Shown here in pieces: positions 17,143-24,994 of a stretch of DNA of 64,000 nt. A program made the position numbers and the translations under genes. The DNA comes from Acidobacteriota bacterium (GTDB lineage Bacteria; Acidobacteriota; Terriglobia; Acidiferrales; UBA7541): contig JAJPIE010000012.1 of the NCBI GenBank assembly GCA_021324935.1, positions 310,001 to 374,000 on the forward strand, given 5' to 3'. The notes beneath the pieces were generated by a model, which worked only from the letters and a program-made list of their open reading frames with translations, had not been told where the DNA came from and did not search any database. Position 1 is the stretch's first letter, and each line of letters starts with the position of its first letter.

Positions 17143-17667
17143 TCACGGCTTCGCCTGCTCCAGCGTCCGCACTGCCGTCGCCGGGTCCGGCACCGCCGCC
17201 TCGTACGCCACAATCCTCCATTCGCCCTGCGCCTTTCGCAGCGCCACCAGGTTCACGCCCATCGTTTTTTGTCCCGCGTTCTTCGCCGAGTAGCGGTCCA
17301 CCACGTACGCCATCTCGCCCGAGCAATCCGTCCGCAGAATCTCGGTCCGGTCCACTTTATATCCGGCGTCCACGCCTCGTTGCACGTACGCCTGGATCGC
17401 CGTGCGCCCCTGCACCATCCCGCTTGCAAAATGCTCCGTCAGGTACACCGCGTCGATGGCATAAAGCGCCGCCACCCTCCCGGCATTCCCCTCGCTATAC
17501 CCCTCCCGCCACTGCCCGGTGATTCGCTGTGCCGCTGCATCCACCTCCACGGTGTTGCACGTCGGAGTAGCCCTGTCCGGTGCTTCGCTGCCCCGTCTTT
17601 CTTCTTGCTGCCCCGCCGGCGCCGCAAGTCCCGCGATGAGTCCGAATACCAACACCACGCGTTTCAT
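17143..17667 (-). CDS. Secreted SnoaL/DUF4440-like (NTF2-fold) protein
   Basis: 174 residues from ATG 17667, with a GGAG ribosome site 9 bases upstream. The N-terminus is a signal peptide (MKRVVLVFGLIAGLAAPAG). The mature part has the NTF2-fold pattern of DUF4440 proteins: ITGQWREGYSEGNAGRVAAL, then LYAIDAVYL and VNLVALRKAQGEWRIVAYEA. Such proteins are small cone-shaped barrels, some catalytic, many of unknown role. The gene is on the opposite strand to the dehydrogenase genes that flank it. Confidence 0.75.
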   Translation of the reverse strand: MKRVVLVFGLIAGLAAPAGQQEERRGSEAPDRATPTCNTVEVDAAAQRITGQWREGYSEGNAGRVAALYAIDAVYLTEHFASGMVQGRTAIQAYVQRGVDAGYKVDRTEILRTDCSGEMAYVVDRYSAKNAGQKTMGVNLVALRKAQGEWRIVAYEAAVPDPATAVRTLEQAKP

Positions 17668-17891
17668 TTCTGCCTGCTCCTTGGTGGCTTTCGGTTGTAT
17701 CCCCCTCCACCACCCCGCGTCGATCCCCTTTCTCGTGTCAGTGACCCAGGTCCCGCACGCAGCAACGCCCTGCAACTCGATTTCCGTCACTGTGCGTTTC
17801 GCTGTAAACTAGTAGGGTTCTGCGGCCAGCGCCGCGGGCGCCTCGGTTGTCCAGCGTTTTGCAGGCTTATCCACTGAAGGAGAGCGATCCC

Positions 17892-19268
17892 ATGGCTGTC
17901 GATGTCGTCATGCCCCAGATGGGCGAAAGCATCTTCGAAGGCACCATCACCAAGTGGCTCAAGAAACCCGGTGACAAGGTCGAGCGCGACGAGCCCCTCT
18001 TCGAAATCTCCACCGACAAGGTCGACGCCGAAATTCCTTCCCCCTCCGCCGGCGTTCTCAAGGAAATCAAAATTCCCGAAGGCCAGACCGTTCCGATCCA
18101 GACCATTGTTGCTGTGATTGACGGCGCGGGCGGCGCCGCGGTCGCTGTTGCCGCACCGGCTCCCGCCAAGCCCGCACCCGCTCCTGCGCCCGCCTTGGCC
18201 AAGCCCGCTGCAGTTGCACCGGCACCCACGGTTCCGTCGCCCACCCCGGCGGCCGCTGCTGCAGCCCCTGCTTCCACTGAGCGCATCCACTCTTCGCCCC
18301 TTGTCCGCCGCCTCGCCAAGGAACACGGCATCGATCTTTCTGCTATCGAGGGTTCCGGTGCCGGCGGCCGCATTACCAAGGAAGACGTCGAAGCGCTGAT
18401 TGCAGCTCAGTCCGCGCCCGCCGTGGCCGCACCCGCGGCTGCGTCCGCTGTCGCGCGTCCCTCCGTTCCGCCTCCGCCGCCTGCGCCTGCCGCGGCTCCC
18501 GCCGGCCCGGCGGTGCACGGTTCGCAGTTCCTGCCGGCGCTGCAGGTCGGCGTGCCCCGCGAACGAATCTACTTTGGCAACTACGAAGTCCAGCCGCTCA
18601 GCGTCATGCGCCAGAAGATCGCCGAGCACATGGTCGCCTCCAAGCACGTTTCGCCGCACGTCTACTCCGTCGACGAAATCGACATGACCAAGGTCGCCGC
18701 CATCCGCGCCAAGGCCAAGGCCGAGTTCGAATCCCGCTACGAAACCAAGCTCACCTTCATGCCCTTCTTTGTGAAGGCCGCCGTCGCCGGCCTGCGCGCC
18801 TATCCCACGCTCAACGCCTCCCTCGACGGCACCAACATCGTTCTCCACAAGGAGATCAATATCGGCATGGCCGTCGCGCTCGATTGGGGCCTCATCGTTC
18901 CGGTCATCAAAAACGTCGACGAAAAGAATCTTCTCGGCATCCAGCGCACGCTCAACGATCTTGCCGAACGCGCCCGCACGAAAAAACTCAAACCCGAGGA
19001 AGTCCAGGAAGGCACTTTCTCCATCACGAATCCCGGCGTCTTCGGCGGCCTCTTTGGCCTTCCCGTCATCAGCCAGCCCAACGTCGGCATCCTCGGCCTC
19101 GGCGCCATCGAAAAGCGTCCCGTTGTCGTGGACGACGCCATCGCTATCCGCTCCATGTGCTATGTCACGCTCAGCTACGACCACCGCGTCGTCGACGGTG
19201 CCATCGCCCACCAGTTCCTGCACAAGGTCAAGGACACCCTCGAGAACTGGTCGGAACCGCTCGTTTAG
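17892..19268 (+). CDS. Dihydrolipoyl acyltransferase, E2 of 2-oxoacid dehydrogenase complex
   Basis: 458 residues from ATG 17892. There is a single lipoyl domain at 1-80 (lipoyl-lysine K43 in EISTDKVDAEIPS) and an Ala/Pro linker. The E1/E3-binding domain follows at about 134-171 (SSPLVRRLAKEHGIDLSAIE, GAGGRITKEDVEAL), then a second Ala/Pro linker. The catalytic domain ends with SYDHRVVDGA (His431, Asp435). It receives the acyl group from E1 and passes it to CoA. LipB and LpdA encoded upstream lipoylate and reoxidise it. Whether it is an acetyl or branched-chain acyl transferase is unresolved. An AAGGAGAGC ribosome site precedes the start. Confidence 0.93.
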   Translation: MAVDVVMPQMGESIFEGTITKWLKKPGDKVERDEPLFEISTDKVDAEIPSPSAGVLKEIKIPEGQTVPIQTIVAVIDGAGGAAVAVAAPAPAKPAPAPAPALAKPAAVAPAPTVPSPTPAAAAAAPASTERIHSSPLVRRLAKEHGIDLSAIEGSGAGGRITKEDVEALIAAQSAPAVAAPAAASAVARPSVPPPPPAPAAAPAGPAVHGSQFLPALQVGVPRERIYFGNYEVQPLSVMRQKIAEHMVASKHVSPHVYSVDEIDMTKVAAIRAKAKAEFESRYETKLTFMPFFVKAAVAGLRAYPTLNASLDGTNIVLHKEINIGMAVALDWGLIVPVIKNVDEKNLLGIQRTLNDLAERARTKKLKPEEVQEGTFSITNPGVFGGLFGLPVISQPNVGILGLGAIEKRPVVVDDAIAIRSMCYVTLSYDHRVVDGAIAHQFLHKVKDTLENWSEPLV

Positions 19269-19299
19269 TGACTGGTAATTGGTGACTCGTGACGGGTGA
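19268..19299 (+). repeat. Left GTGACTGG heptad repeat arm
   Basis: Four GTGAC/GGTGA-like units (GTGACTGG, TTGGTGACTC, GTGACGGGTGA) start at the last base of the E2 stop codon. The arm is nearly the reverse complement of the right arm at 20251-20304. Confidence 0.6.
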
Positions 19300-19454
19300 A
19301 AATAGTGCCTTTAGGTTCGCGTCCGGCGGCCAATGAAGAGTAACTCGCAGGTATTTCTCTTGTAGGGGCCGCCCTGCGGTCTTTCCCTTGGTAATTTGCG
19401 CCCAACAAGCAATCTTCCATACCAGAGCACGAAAGGACGGAGGTCAGAAGGAAT

Positions 19455-20231
19455 ATGGACGCCAAAGGCAATAGCTTTGTGACCGTCAACGTCAAGAAGG
19501 TCCTCGAATTCTTCGATGAAAAACCTCCCGAAAGCGACAAACACGCAACTGGTCTTGTATCGATGACAGGAGAAGATCTTGGGGCCGGTCTTCTCAAACA
19601 TTGCTTAGAGGCGACCCACAAGGCAAAAGTAACGGTATTGCATGACCCTGAGATGCGGCCCTTGCCAGTTACAACCGGTAAGAAAAAAGGGCCGCGCCTG
19701 GACAGATGGATTCAGGTCGCCTGGCCGGATGGTAAGCTCACCCTATTTCAATCTGAGATAAAGAACTCGTCAGCCCATGCGTTCAAGGGCACCAAGCTCT
19801 CATTGACTGCCTCAAACGATGAAATCTCCAAGCGAATGAAGCGCGAGTGGAAAGGAATAAGAAAGCAACTCGGGGGCAAGTTGAACGGACTCAATAAAGT
19901 CCTTGTGCCAATGGTTCCACCTAAAGCTCATCGGTCAGCAGACCGAGCACCGTTAGTTATCTATTGGTCGGTGACCCATCCACGGGGTCACGAGAAAGAG
20001 AATTTCTTTTGGTACCCGCTATCCAAGAACGATCCCCCAAATGGGATCAAAAGAGAATTTTCGCGACTGGCTGTATTTTCAATGTCAACCTACCTCAGAA
20101 TGCTCCTCGCTCGAAAGACTGAAAAGGTTGACCTGTGGATGCCAGCGGCTTCAGCCAGAATAAAGTGGCTTAGCAAACTTTTTACTTTGCCGCCGGCCGT
20201 AAGCGGTGGCTATGCGCACCCGCGGCACTAA
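19455..20231 (+). CDS. Orphan protein with a PD-(D/E)XK nuclease-like motif
   Basis: 258 residues, no recognised family. The segment GPRLDRWIQV followed by FQSEIKNSSAHAFKG has the spacing and hydrophobic context of a PD-(D/E)XK core (Asp in RLDRW, Glu-x-Lys in SEIKN). A basic helix follows (ISKRMKREWKGIRKQL). The start is an ATG at 19455 with GGAGG about 11 bases upstream. The gene is less C-skewed than its neighbours and lies between inverted heptad repeats, so it was probably acquired. A nuclease role (restriction, defence or mobility) is inference only; no methyltransferase or partner adjoins it. Confidence 0.6.
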   Translation: MDAKGNSFVTVNVKKVLEFFDEKPPESDKHATGLVSMTGEDLGAGLLKHCLEATHKAKVTVLHDPEMRPLPVTTGKKKGPRLDRWIQVAWPDGKLTLFQSEIKNSSAHAFKGTKLSLTASNDEISKRMKREWKGIRKQLGGKLNGLNKVLVPMVPPKAHRSADRAPLVIYWSVTHPRGHEKENFFWYPLSKNDPPNGIKREFSRLAVFSMSTYLRMLLARKTEKVDLWMPAASARIKWLSKLFTLPPAVSGGYAHPRH

Positions 20232-20250
20232 GTTTTTTGCTCCCGGGTTC

Positions 20251-20304
20251 CACCAGTCACCATTTACCAGTCACCAGTCACGAGTCACCAATCACCGGTC
20301 ACTG
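20251..20304 (-). repeat. Right GTGACTGG heptad repeat arm
   Basis: On the minus strand this reads as seven or so consecutive GTGACTGG/GGTGAC-like units. The outer 33 bases match the left arm at about 30 positions. The stop codon of the minus-strand DUF3037 gene lies inside the repeat. Confidence 0.6.
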
Positions 20305-21186
20305 AATCAACGGCCTCATCTTCGCCGTCCACACCGCCAAGCCTTCCAGCGGCACGGCCTCTGCTCCCGCATCGCGCAACGTCTCGCGCACAAATTGATG
20401 CCGCTCGTTGTCGGCCAGCAGGTGCACGTCGGTCACCGCCGTGAATTCGCTTGCGGCGATCTTCCCGCGGACCCGTTCCACCGTGTATGCCAGCGATTTC
20501 ACTTCCCCAGGCGCGCGCGTTACGCTCAGCGTCTGCACGAATCCTCGTGTCCCGTTCCGCCGGTACGCATAATCGATCCGCATCGGGTCGCCTGGAAACG
20601 TAAACTCCTCCGCCCGCACGCCCTTCTCCAGCCGCTCCCACACCCGCGCCTGCTTGAACACCTGCGCGCAGTACGACCGCATCGCTCCGCGGCTCCCCGC
20701 CGCCCCCACGCGCGCCGCCCCGCGTTCCGGCGCCACGTGGTCTGCGTACAGCCGCTCCATCTCCGCGTCCAGGTCCTCCGCCTGCACGCCCTTCTGCGGC
20801 GCCAGTTGCAACGCGTTCGACAACGTCTCGTCCCACTTCGCCAGCAGCCTCATCCAGTCCTCGCTGGCCTGTCCCACGTTCCTCGCTCCGGAGTTCCCGT
20901 TCTCGGCCCGCGTCCCGTTTCCCCCGAAAAGCTCCGTCGCCGTCGCAAACCGGTTTTCCAGGTCGTCGCGCAGCGCCCGCAGCAACTCTTCATCCGCTTT
21001 CGGATGCAGCCGCCGCACCCGCGCGTATTCCTCCGGCTCCTCGATCAGCCGCAACCGCCGCTCCCCCGTCGCCGGATCGAACACCAGCACGCCGATATTC
21101 ACCCACTCGTCCCGCACCAGATTCGGCGTGTACCGCAGCACCCGGTACGCCAGTATCTTTTCCGTTGTCCTTCCCTGTATCGCCAT
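20299..21186 (-). CDS. DUF3037 domain-containing protein
   Basis: 295 residues from ATG 21186 (GTGGAG ribosome site). The N-terminus KILAYRVLRYTPNLVRDEWV followed by NIGVLVFDP is the DUF3037 signature. The C-terminal half (FTFPGDPMRIDYAYRRNGTR, then VQTLSVTRAPGEVKSLAYTV) extends well beyond that domain. It is encoded 185 bases downstream of a HipA-like kinase on the same strand. From memory these two families are often adjacent, suggesting a joint function such as toxin-antitoxin or kinase regulation, but that is inference. Its stop lies in a heptad repeat. Confidence 0.75.
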   Translation of the reverse strand: MAIQGRTTEKILAYRVLRYTPNLVRDEWVNIGVLVFDPATGERRLRLIEEPEEYARVRRLHPKADEELLRALRDDLENRFATATELFGGNGTRAENGNSGARNVGQASEDWMRLLAKWDETLSNALQLAPQKGVQAEDLDAEMERLYADHVAPERGAARVGAAGSRGAMRSYCAQVFKQARVWERLEKGVRAEEFTFPGDPMRIDYAYRRNGTRGFVQTLSVTRAPGEVKSLAYTVERVRGKIAASEFTAVTDVHLLADNERHQFVRETLRDAGAEAVPLEGLAVWTAKMRPLIQ

Positions 21187-21254
21187 CGATTTTCTCCACG
21201 CTTGAAAAGTACCCAGCGATCGGTGCCCAATGGCCGGCGAAGAACCACTCGGGA

Positions 21255-21280
21255 AGTGACCGGTGTCTGGTGACCAGTGA
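21255..21280 (+). repeat. GTGACTGG-type heptad repeats between hipA-like and DUF3037 genes
   Basis: AGTGACCGGTGTCTGGTGAC and a following CAGTGA form another short cluster of the heptad seen at 19268 and 20251, here in a 185-base gap between two codirectional genes. Confidence 0.45.
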
Positions 21281-21370
21281 AAGCTGGAATCCATCCCCCT
21301 GCACTTTACCTGTCACGCGCCGCGAACCCCCGGTCACTCTCCCTAGGTGCTCGTCGTCTCCCGCTGGCCG

Positions 21371-22237
21371 CTATTTCCAATTTACAAACGGCACCCGGTT
21401 GCTGTTCTTCGCCGACAAAATCAATTCTTCCACGCGCTTTTTCCTCTTGTGCAACTGCTCCAGCACCCGCACCACCGCGTCGTAATCGTCCTCGTACCAC
21501 GCCGGCGGAATCTCTTCCGCGGTTTCCGCCAGCGCCTTTTCGGTGATCTTCTTCTCCAGCCGCTCCAGCCACGGCCCGAACGAGTGCATTCCCGTGACCC
21601 CCTCATAGACCCGGCTCCGCGCGTACAACCCGCGCAGCGGCGCGTCCGGAAAGTTCCACTCCCCCGCGTTGAAACAGAAACCCTGGTCGATCATCCTTGT
21701 CGTGTACGCCGGACCGCGCGCTTCCGTTTCTTCCGCCGCCTTCTCCGTGGCTCGCTGCGTCTCCGCAGGTCCCGCTTGCCTCCGCGCTGTCTCTTCGATA
21801 AAGATGGTCTGCCGCCCGTTCGTGTTGCACGTCCACTTGTCGAACACCAGCATCCCCGCGAAATCGTGCAGGTTCTCCACCGCCCGCAGCTTCTCGTCCG
21901 GCAGAAAATCGTGCAGCGTCATCTGCCGCGGATCCCCCGGATACCGCGACCCGAACTGCTGCCCCGCCGCGCACGGCGTCCGCGACCTCGGCAGCTCAAT
22001 GCACAGTTCCGGCGTCACCCGGATCAATTCCGCGCTCACCTCCACCACTTCCACCGGCACCGTCGGCAGCCCCATCCTCCCCGCCAGCCTCGTACCCAGC
22101 ATCTCGTTCACCAGAATCCGCCGGTGCTGCGGATTATTTTGGAATTTCACAACGTAATACTCGCCGTCCGAGCACCGCATCAGGTGCGACTGCGCCCCGC
22201 CCCGCATTCGCCGGATCTGCTCGATGGCATGGACCAT
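21371..22237 (-). CDS. HipA-like kinase
   Basis: 288 residues. HipA-type kinase elements include GEYYVVKFQNN (ATP-binding lysine), an acidic-basic stretch DEKLRAVENLHDFAGMLVFDKW, and CNTNGRQTIF, which resembles the catalytic loop D-x-x-x-N region. MIDQGFCFN is the likely metal-binding DxG-type segment. The protein is shorter than classical HipA (about 440) and lacks the N-terminal HipA subdomain, as in the stand-alone HipA-family kinases. No HipB-like antitoxin adjoins it; the downstream partner is the DUF3037 gene. Its target is unknown. Confidence 0.75.
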   Translation of the reverse strand: MVHAIEQIRRMRGGAQSHLMRCSDGEYYVVKFQNNPQHRRILVNEMLGTRLAGRMGLPTVPVEVVEVSAELIRVTPELCIELPRSRTPCAAGQQFGSRYPGDPRQMTLHDFLPDEKLRAVENLHDFAGMLVFDKWTCNTNGRQTIFIEETARRQAGPAETQRATEKAAEETEARGPAYTTRMIDQGFCFNAGEWNFPDAPLRGLYARSRVYEGVTGMHSFGPWLERLEKKITEKALAETAEEIPPAWYEDDYDAVVRVLEQLHKRKKRVEELILSAKNSNRVPFVNWK

Positions 22238-22382
22238 GTCTGTTTATCCTATCGATAGCTAATTCCTTCGGCAAGCCAGGCCTCACCATTCTGCCTCGCC
22301 TTTCCCCCTCCGGCACTCCTCCTTTCCCGTTCCGGTCCCCCCGCCTTCGTTCCTCTCCCCATCCCGGCACTCCACCCCAACG

Positions 22383-22414
22383 AAAAAAGGCTCCCCGATC
22401 CCTCGGGGAGCCTT
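22383..22414 (-). terminator. Rho-independent terminator of the lysine-rich protein gene
   Basis: Perfect 12-bp stem: AAGGCTCCCCGA at 22387-22398 and TCGGGGAGCCTT at 22403-22414, four-base loop. On the minus strand the stem runs into six T residues. It lies 30 bases after the stop of the 22.4 kb gene. Confidence 0.8.
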
Positions 22415-22443
22415 CCTTCAAACCCGGCTTTGCCGTTCCGCGT

Positions 22444-22749
22444 TTACCGGCGGCGCTTCTTGCCCTTCTTCGCGGCCTTCTTCTTCGGTTTGGCCTTGGC
22501 TTTCTTTGCCGGCTTCTTCGCCTTCTTCGCGGGCTTCTTGGCCGCCTTTTTCGCGGCTTTCTTCGAAGCCGCCTTCTTGGCCGCAGGCTTGGGCGCGGCT
22601 TCCTCGGCCTCTTCCGCCGGCTCTTGTTCCACGCTCAGGAGCTCTTCCTCTTCCTCTACGACGACCTCTGGCTCTCCGCCCAGTTCGTCATCGTCTTCCA
22701 ACCGGGACAGCTCCTCGTCGTCCTCGAACGGCTCTTTCTCGAAATCCAT
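22444..22749 (-). CDS. Lysine/alanine-rich histone H1-like protein with acidic N-terminus
   Basis: 101 residues, sharply bipartite. Residues 1-58 are acidic (runs of Glu and Asp), and residues 60-101 are repeated KKAAKKPAKKAKK-type units ending in KKRRR, like bacterial H1-like or AlgP-type C-terminal tails. A strong GGGAGGAG ribosome site precedes ATG 22749. The basic tail probably binds nucleic acid; the acidic part may tune binding. It has its own terminator and is probably well expressed. Function as a nucleoid protein is inference from composition only. Confidence 0.75.
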   Translation of the reverse strand: MDFEKEPFEDDEELSRLEDDDELGGEPEVVVEEEEELLSVEQEPAEEAEEAAPKPAAKKAASKKAAKKAAKKPAKKAKKPAKKAKAKPKKKAAKKGKKRRR

Positions 22750-22970
22750 GCTCTCCTCCCCATGGGGAACCTGCACACCCGTTGTTGTTGCCCGCTGCTC
22801 CAGTCGGAGTTACCCTGCTCTCCGTCCTTGCGCTTTGTTATCCCACTCCAACGTCCTTGTCAAGCCTCCCGGACACATTCAAGCCCCGCAGCCTGAATTT
22901 TTCCCAATCTTGCCGCCGGGCAGTCCCCGCATCGCACGCCTACCGCTGGTTCCTTCCGAGCCACGCACCT

Positions 22971-24734
22971 TCACGGCTGTGCCGGCCCTTCCGTTTTCTT
23001 CTTGGCGTGCCGGTGCGCCGAACTTTTCACCGTATGCGCCTCCGGCGCTCCTCCCACGGTATAGATCCGCAGCAACATCCCCCGGCTCACCTTGCCGCTC
23101 CGTAATCCGTTCCATTTCCGGATCTGTTCGCTGGTCACGCTAAACTGGTCCGCAATCCCCCCCAGCGTGTCGCCTCTCCTCACTCGGTAACGCACCAGCC
23201 GGCTCTTGGTCTCCTCCACCGGCCGCGCCGCAGGAATGATCAGCTTCTCCCCCTGCTCCAGTTGCGTCCCGAGCTCCAGGTCGTTGACCGCCGCGATCGC
23301 CGCCGGGGTCACCCGGTACTTCTTGGCAATCGACGTCAGTGTCTCCCCCGATTCCACCCTATGCCGCCTCCAGCTCACCCACTTGTCCGCCGGAATATCC
23401 GCGATCTCCGCCGAAAACGTGCTCGCCGTTCCCTTCGGCAGATGCAACTCGAATTCCGGATCGTCCGGCGTAGCCATGCGCAGCAGCGACGGATTCAGCG
23501 CCCGCAGCGTTTCCACGTCCACGTCAATCGTTTCCGCCACCAGTCGCAGGTCGATCGCCCGGCCCGGTTTCACCACATCGGTTTCCGCCGGCGTGTCCGG
23601 GTCCACCGAAATTCCGTAATGGGCTGCGTCTTTCGCGATCAACGTCAGCGCCAGGATGATCGGCACGTAATTCTTTGTCTCTCGCGGCAGCACATTCCGC
23701 TTATACAATTCCCAGAAATCCGCGTAGCCGGTCCTCTCCACGCCCTTCTCCACGTTCCCCGGCCCGCAGTTGTACGCCGCAATCGCCAGATACCAGTCCC
23801 CGAACACGCCGTACAAATCCCTCAAATGCTGCGCCGCCGCCCGCGTCGCCTTCTCCGGGTCCAGCCGCTCGTCCACCCACCACGAACGCTTCAGGCCGTA
23901 CTCGTTTCCCCGCCATTGCACGAATTGCCAGATGCCCCGCGCACCCGCCCGCGATAGCGCCAGCGGCTGGAATGCGCTCTCCGCCAGCGCCAGGTAGATC
24001 AGGTCCTGCGGCACGCCCTCTTCCTTCAGCACCCGCGAAATCATCGCGTCGTACTTCCCCTTGCGCCGCAAGCCGTTCTCCACGATCGCCCGGCCTCGCG
24101 GCGTCTGGAAAAAATTCAGGTACGACACCACGATGTCGTTCACCGTCAGCGGCAGGTCGTGCGAAAGGCTCTTCGCCGCTTCCTCCGCTCGCTCCTTCAG
24201 CTTCGGGTCCACCGGAAACGTCATCTCCGCCACTTCGTCGATCGGAGCCGGCACCGCCGGTGCCTCGCTGAAGCCGTCCCCTGCCCGGAACGCTTGCAGT
24301 TCGTACGCGTAAATGGTGTCCGTCACGTGGTGGAACACCTCGCTCAGCTCCGCATCGCTGTTCGGGTCGTACCCGCTCTCCAGCATCCAGTCCACCGCGT
24401 CGTCAAAATCCCGCCGCGCCGCCGCCAGGTGTCCCGCCTTGTAATTCGCCTCTCCCGAGGCAAACTTTTTCTTCACCTGTTCGATTAGGTAGGGAATCCC
24501 GCCCGGCGTCGGCTGCGCCAGCGAGATCAGCGGCTGCGTCTTCAGGTCCCGCAGCGGCAAGCTTCCCAGGGACTCCTGTGGCTTCTGTTGCGCCGTCGCT
24601 GCCGGCGGATCCAGCGCCGGCACGTGCGCTCGCGTGGGCTTTTTCCCGGCGTCTTCGCATCCGGCCAGCGACGCCAGCATCAGCACCCAGGCTCCCGCGC
24701 ACAGCATTCGCCCTCGCTTTGCTCCCAAGTCCAT
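22971..24734 (-). CDS. mltD: Membrane-bound lytic transglycosylase with LysM repeats (MltD-like)
   Basis: About 587 residues. The lipoprotein signal peptide has a lipobox (LMLASLAGC, near residue 26). A transglycosylase SLT domain follows, with the catalytic Glu in DLIYLALAESAFQPLALS and then GARGIWQF, YLAIAAYNCGPGNVEK and NYVPIILALTLI. Two C-terminal LysM modules bind peptidoglycan (HRVESGETLTSIAKKYRVTP and YRVRRGDTLGGIADQFSVTS). It cleaves the glycan backbone to 1,6-anhydromuropeptides at the cell envelope. The start could also be the internal ATG at about 24707. The gene is divergent from the transglutaminase-like gene. Confidence 0.93.
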   Translation of the reverse strand: MDLGAKRGRMLCAGAWVLMLASLAGCEDAGKKPTRAHVPALDPPAATAQQKPQESLGSLPLRDLKTQPLISLAQPTPGGIPYLIEQVKKKFASGEANYKAGHLAAARRDFDDAVDWMLESGYDPNSDAELSEVFHHVTDTIYAYELQAFRAGDGFSEAPAVPAPIDEVAEMTFPVDPKLKERAEEAAKSLSHDLPLTVNDIVVSYLNFFQTPRGRAIVENGLRRKGKYDAMISRVLKEEGVPQDLIYLALAESAFQPLALSRAGARGIWQFVQWRGNEYGLKRSWWVDERLDPEKATRAAAQHLRDLYGVFGDWYLAIAAYNCGPGNVEKGVERTGYADFWELYKRNVLPRETKNYVPIILALTLIAKDAAHYGISVDPDTPAETDVVKPGRAIDLRLVAETIDVDVETLRALNPSLLRMATPDDPEFELHLPKGTASTFSAEIADIPADKWVSWRRHRVESGETLTSIAKKYRVTPAAIAAVNDLELGTQLEQGEKLIIPAARPVEETKSRLVRYRVRRGDTLGGIADQFSVTSEQIRKWNGLRSGKVSRGMLLRIYTVGGAPEAHTVKSSAHRHAKKKTEGPAQP

Positions 24735-24994
24735 TTTTCCATGGTAAAAAGCCCATCCGGGCCTGGTCAACGCTTTCCCGCCGCGCCGCCACTCATATCT
24801 CACCTGCCCGTCGGCCCGCGTTCCGGCGAAGGACTCGTTTCCGCTCCCGTCCGGCTCAGGGTATCTCCACGTCGCCGGTCTTCGCCGCCATCTCCTGCCC
24901 TCCGATTCCAGAACCACTTCGCGCGGGCATTTTCCATGATTTCACCGTAACATTTTCCTGCTATCCTCCATCGAACCGTTTGGAGAATACTGAT

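Larger units (their letters stand above)
19268..20304. mobile_element. Putative single-gene cassette bounded by inverted repeats
   Basis: The 33 bases starting at 19267 match the reverse complement of the right boundary (read back from about 20303) at about 30 of 33 positions. The segment sits exactly between the stop codons of two convergent genes (E2 and the DUF3037 gene) and carries one gene. Its base composition lacks the strong C-excess of the surrounding + strand. The arms are built of GTGACTGG-like heptads, which also occur elsewhere, so they may be generic repeats rather than transposon ends. No transposase is present. Confidence 0.4.

Noticed and set aside
17866..17874. TTATCCACT, a near DnaA box
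   Set aside because: Single isolated near-match just before the E2 gene; no cluster.
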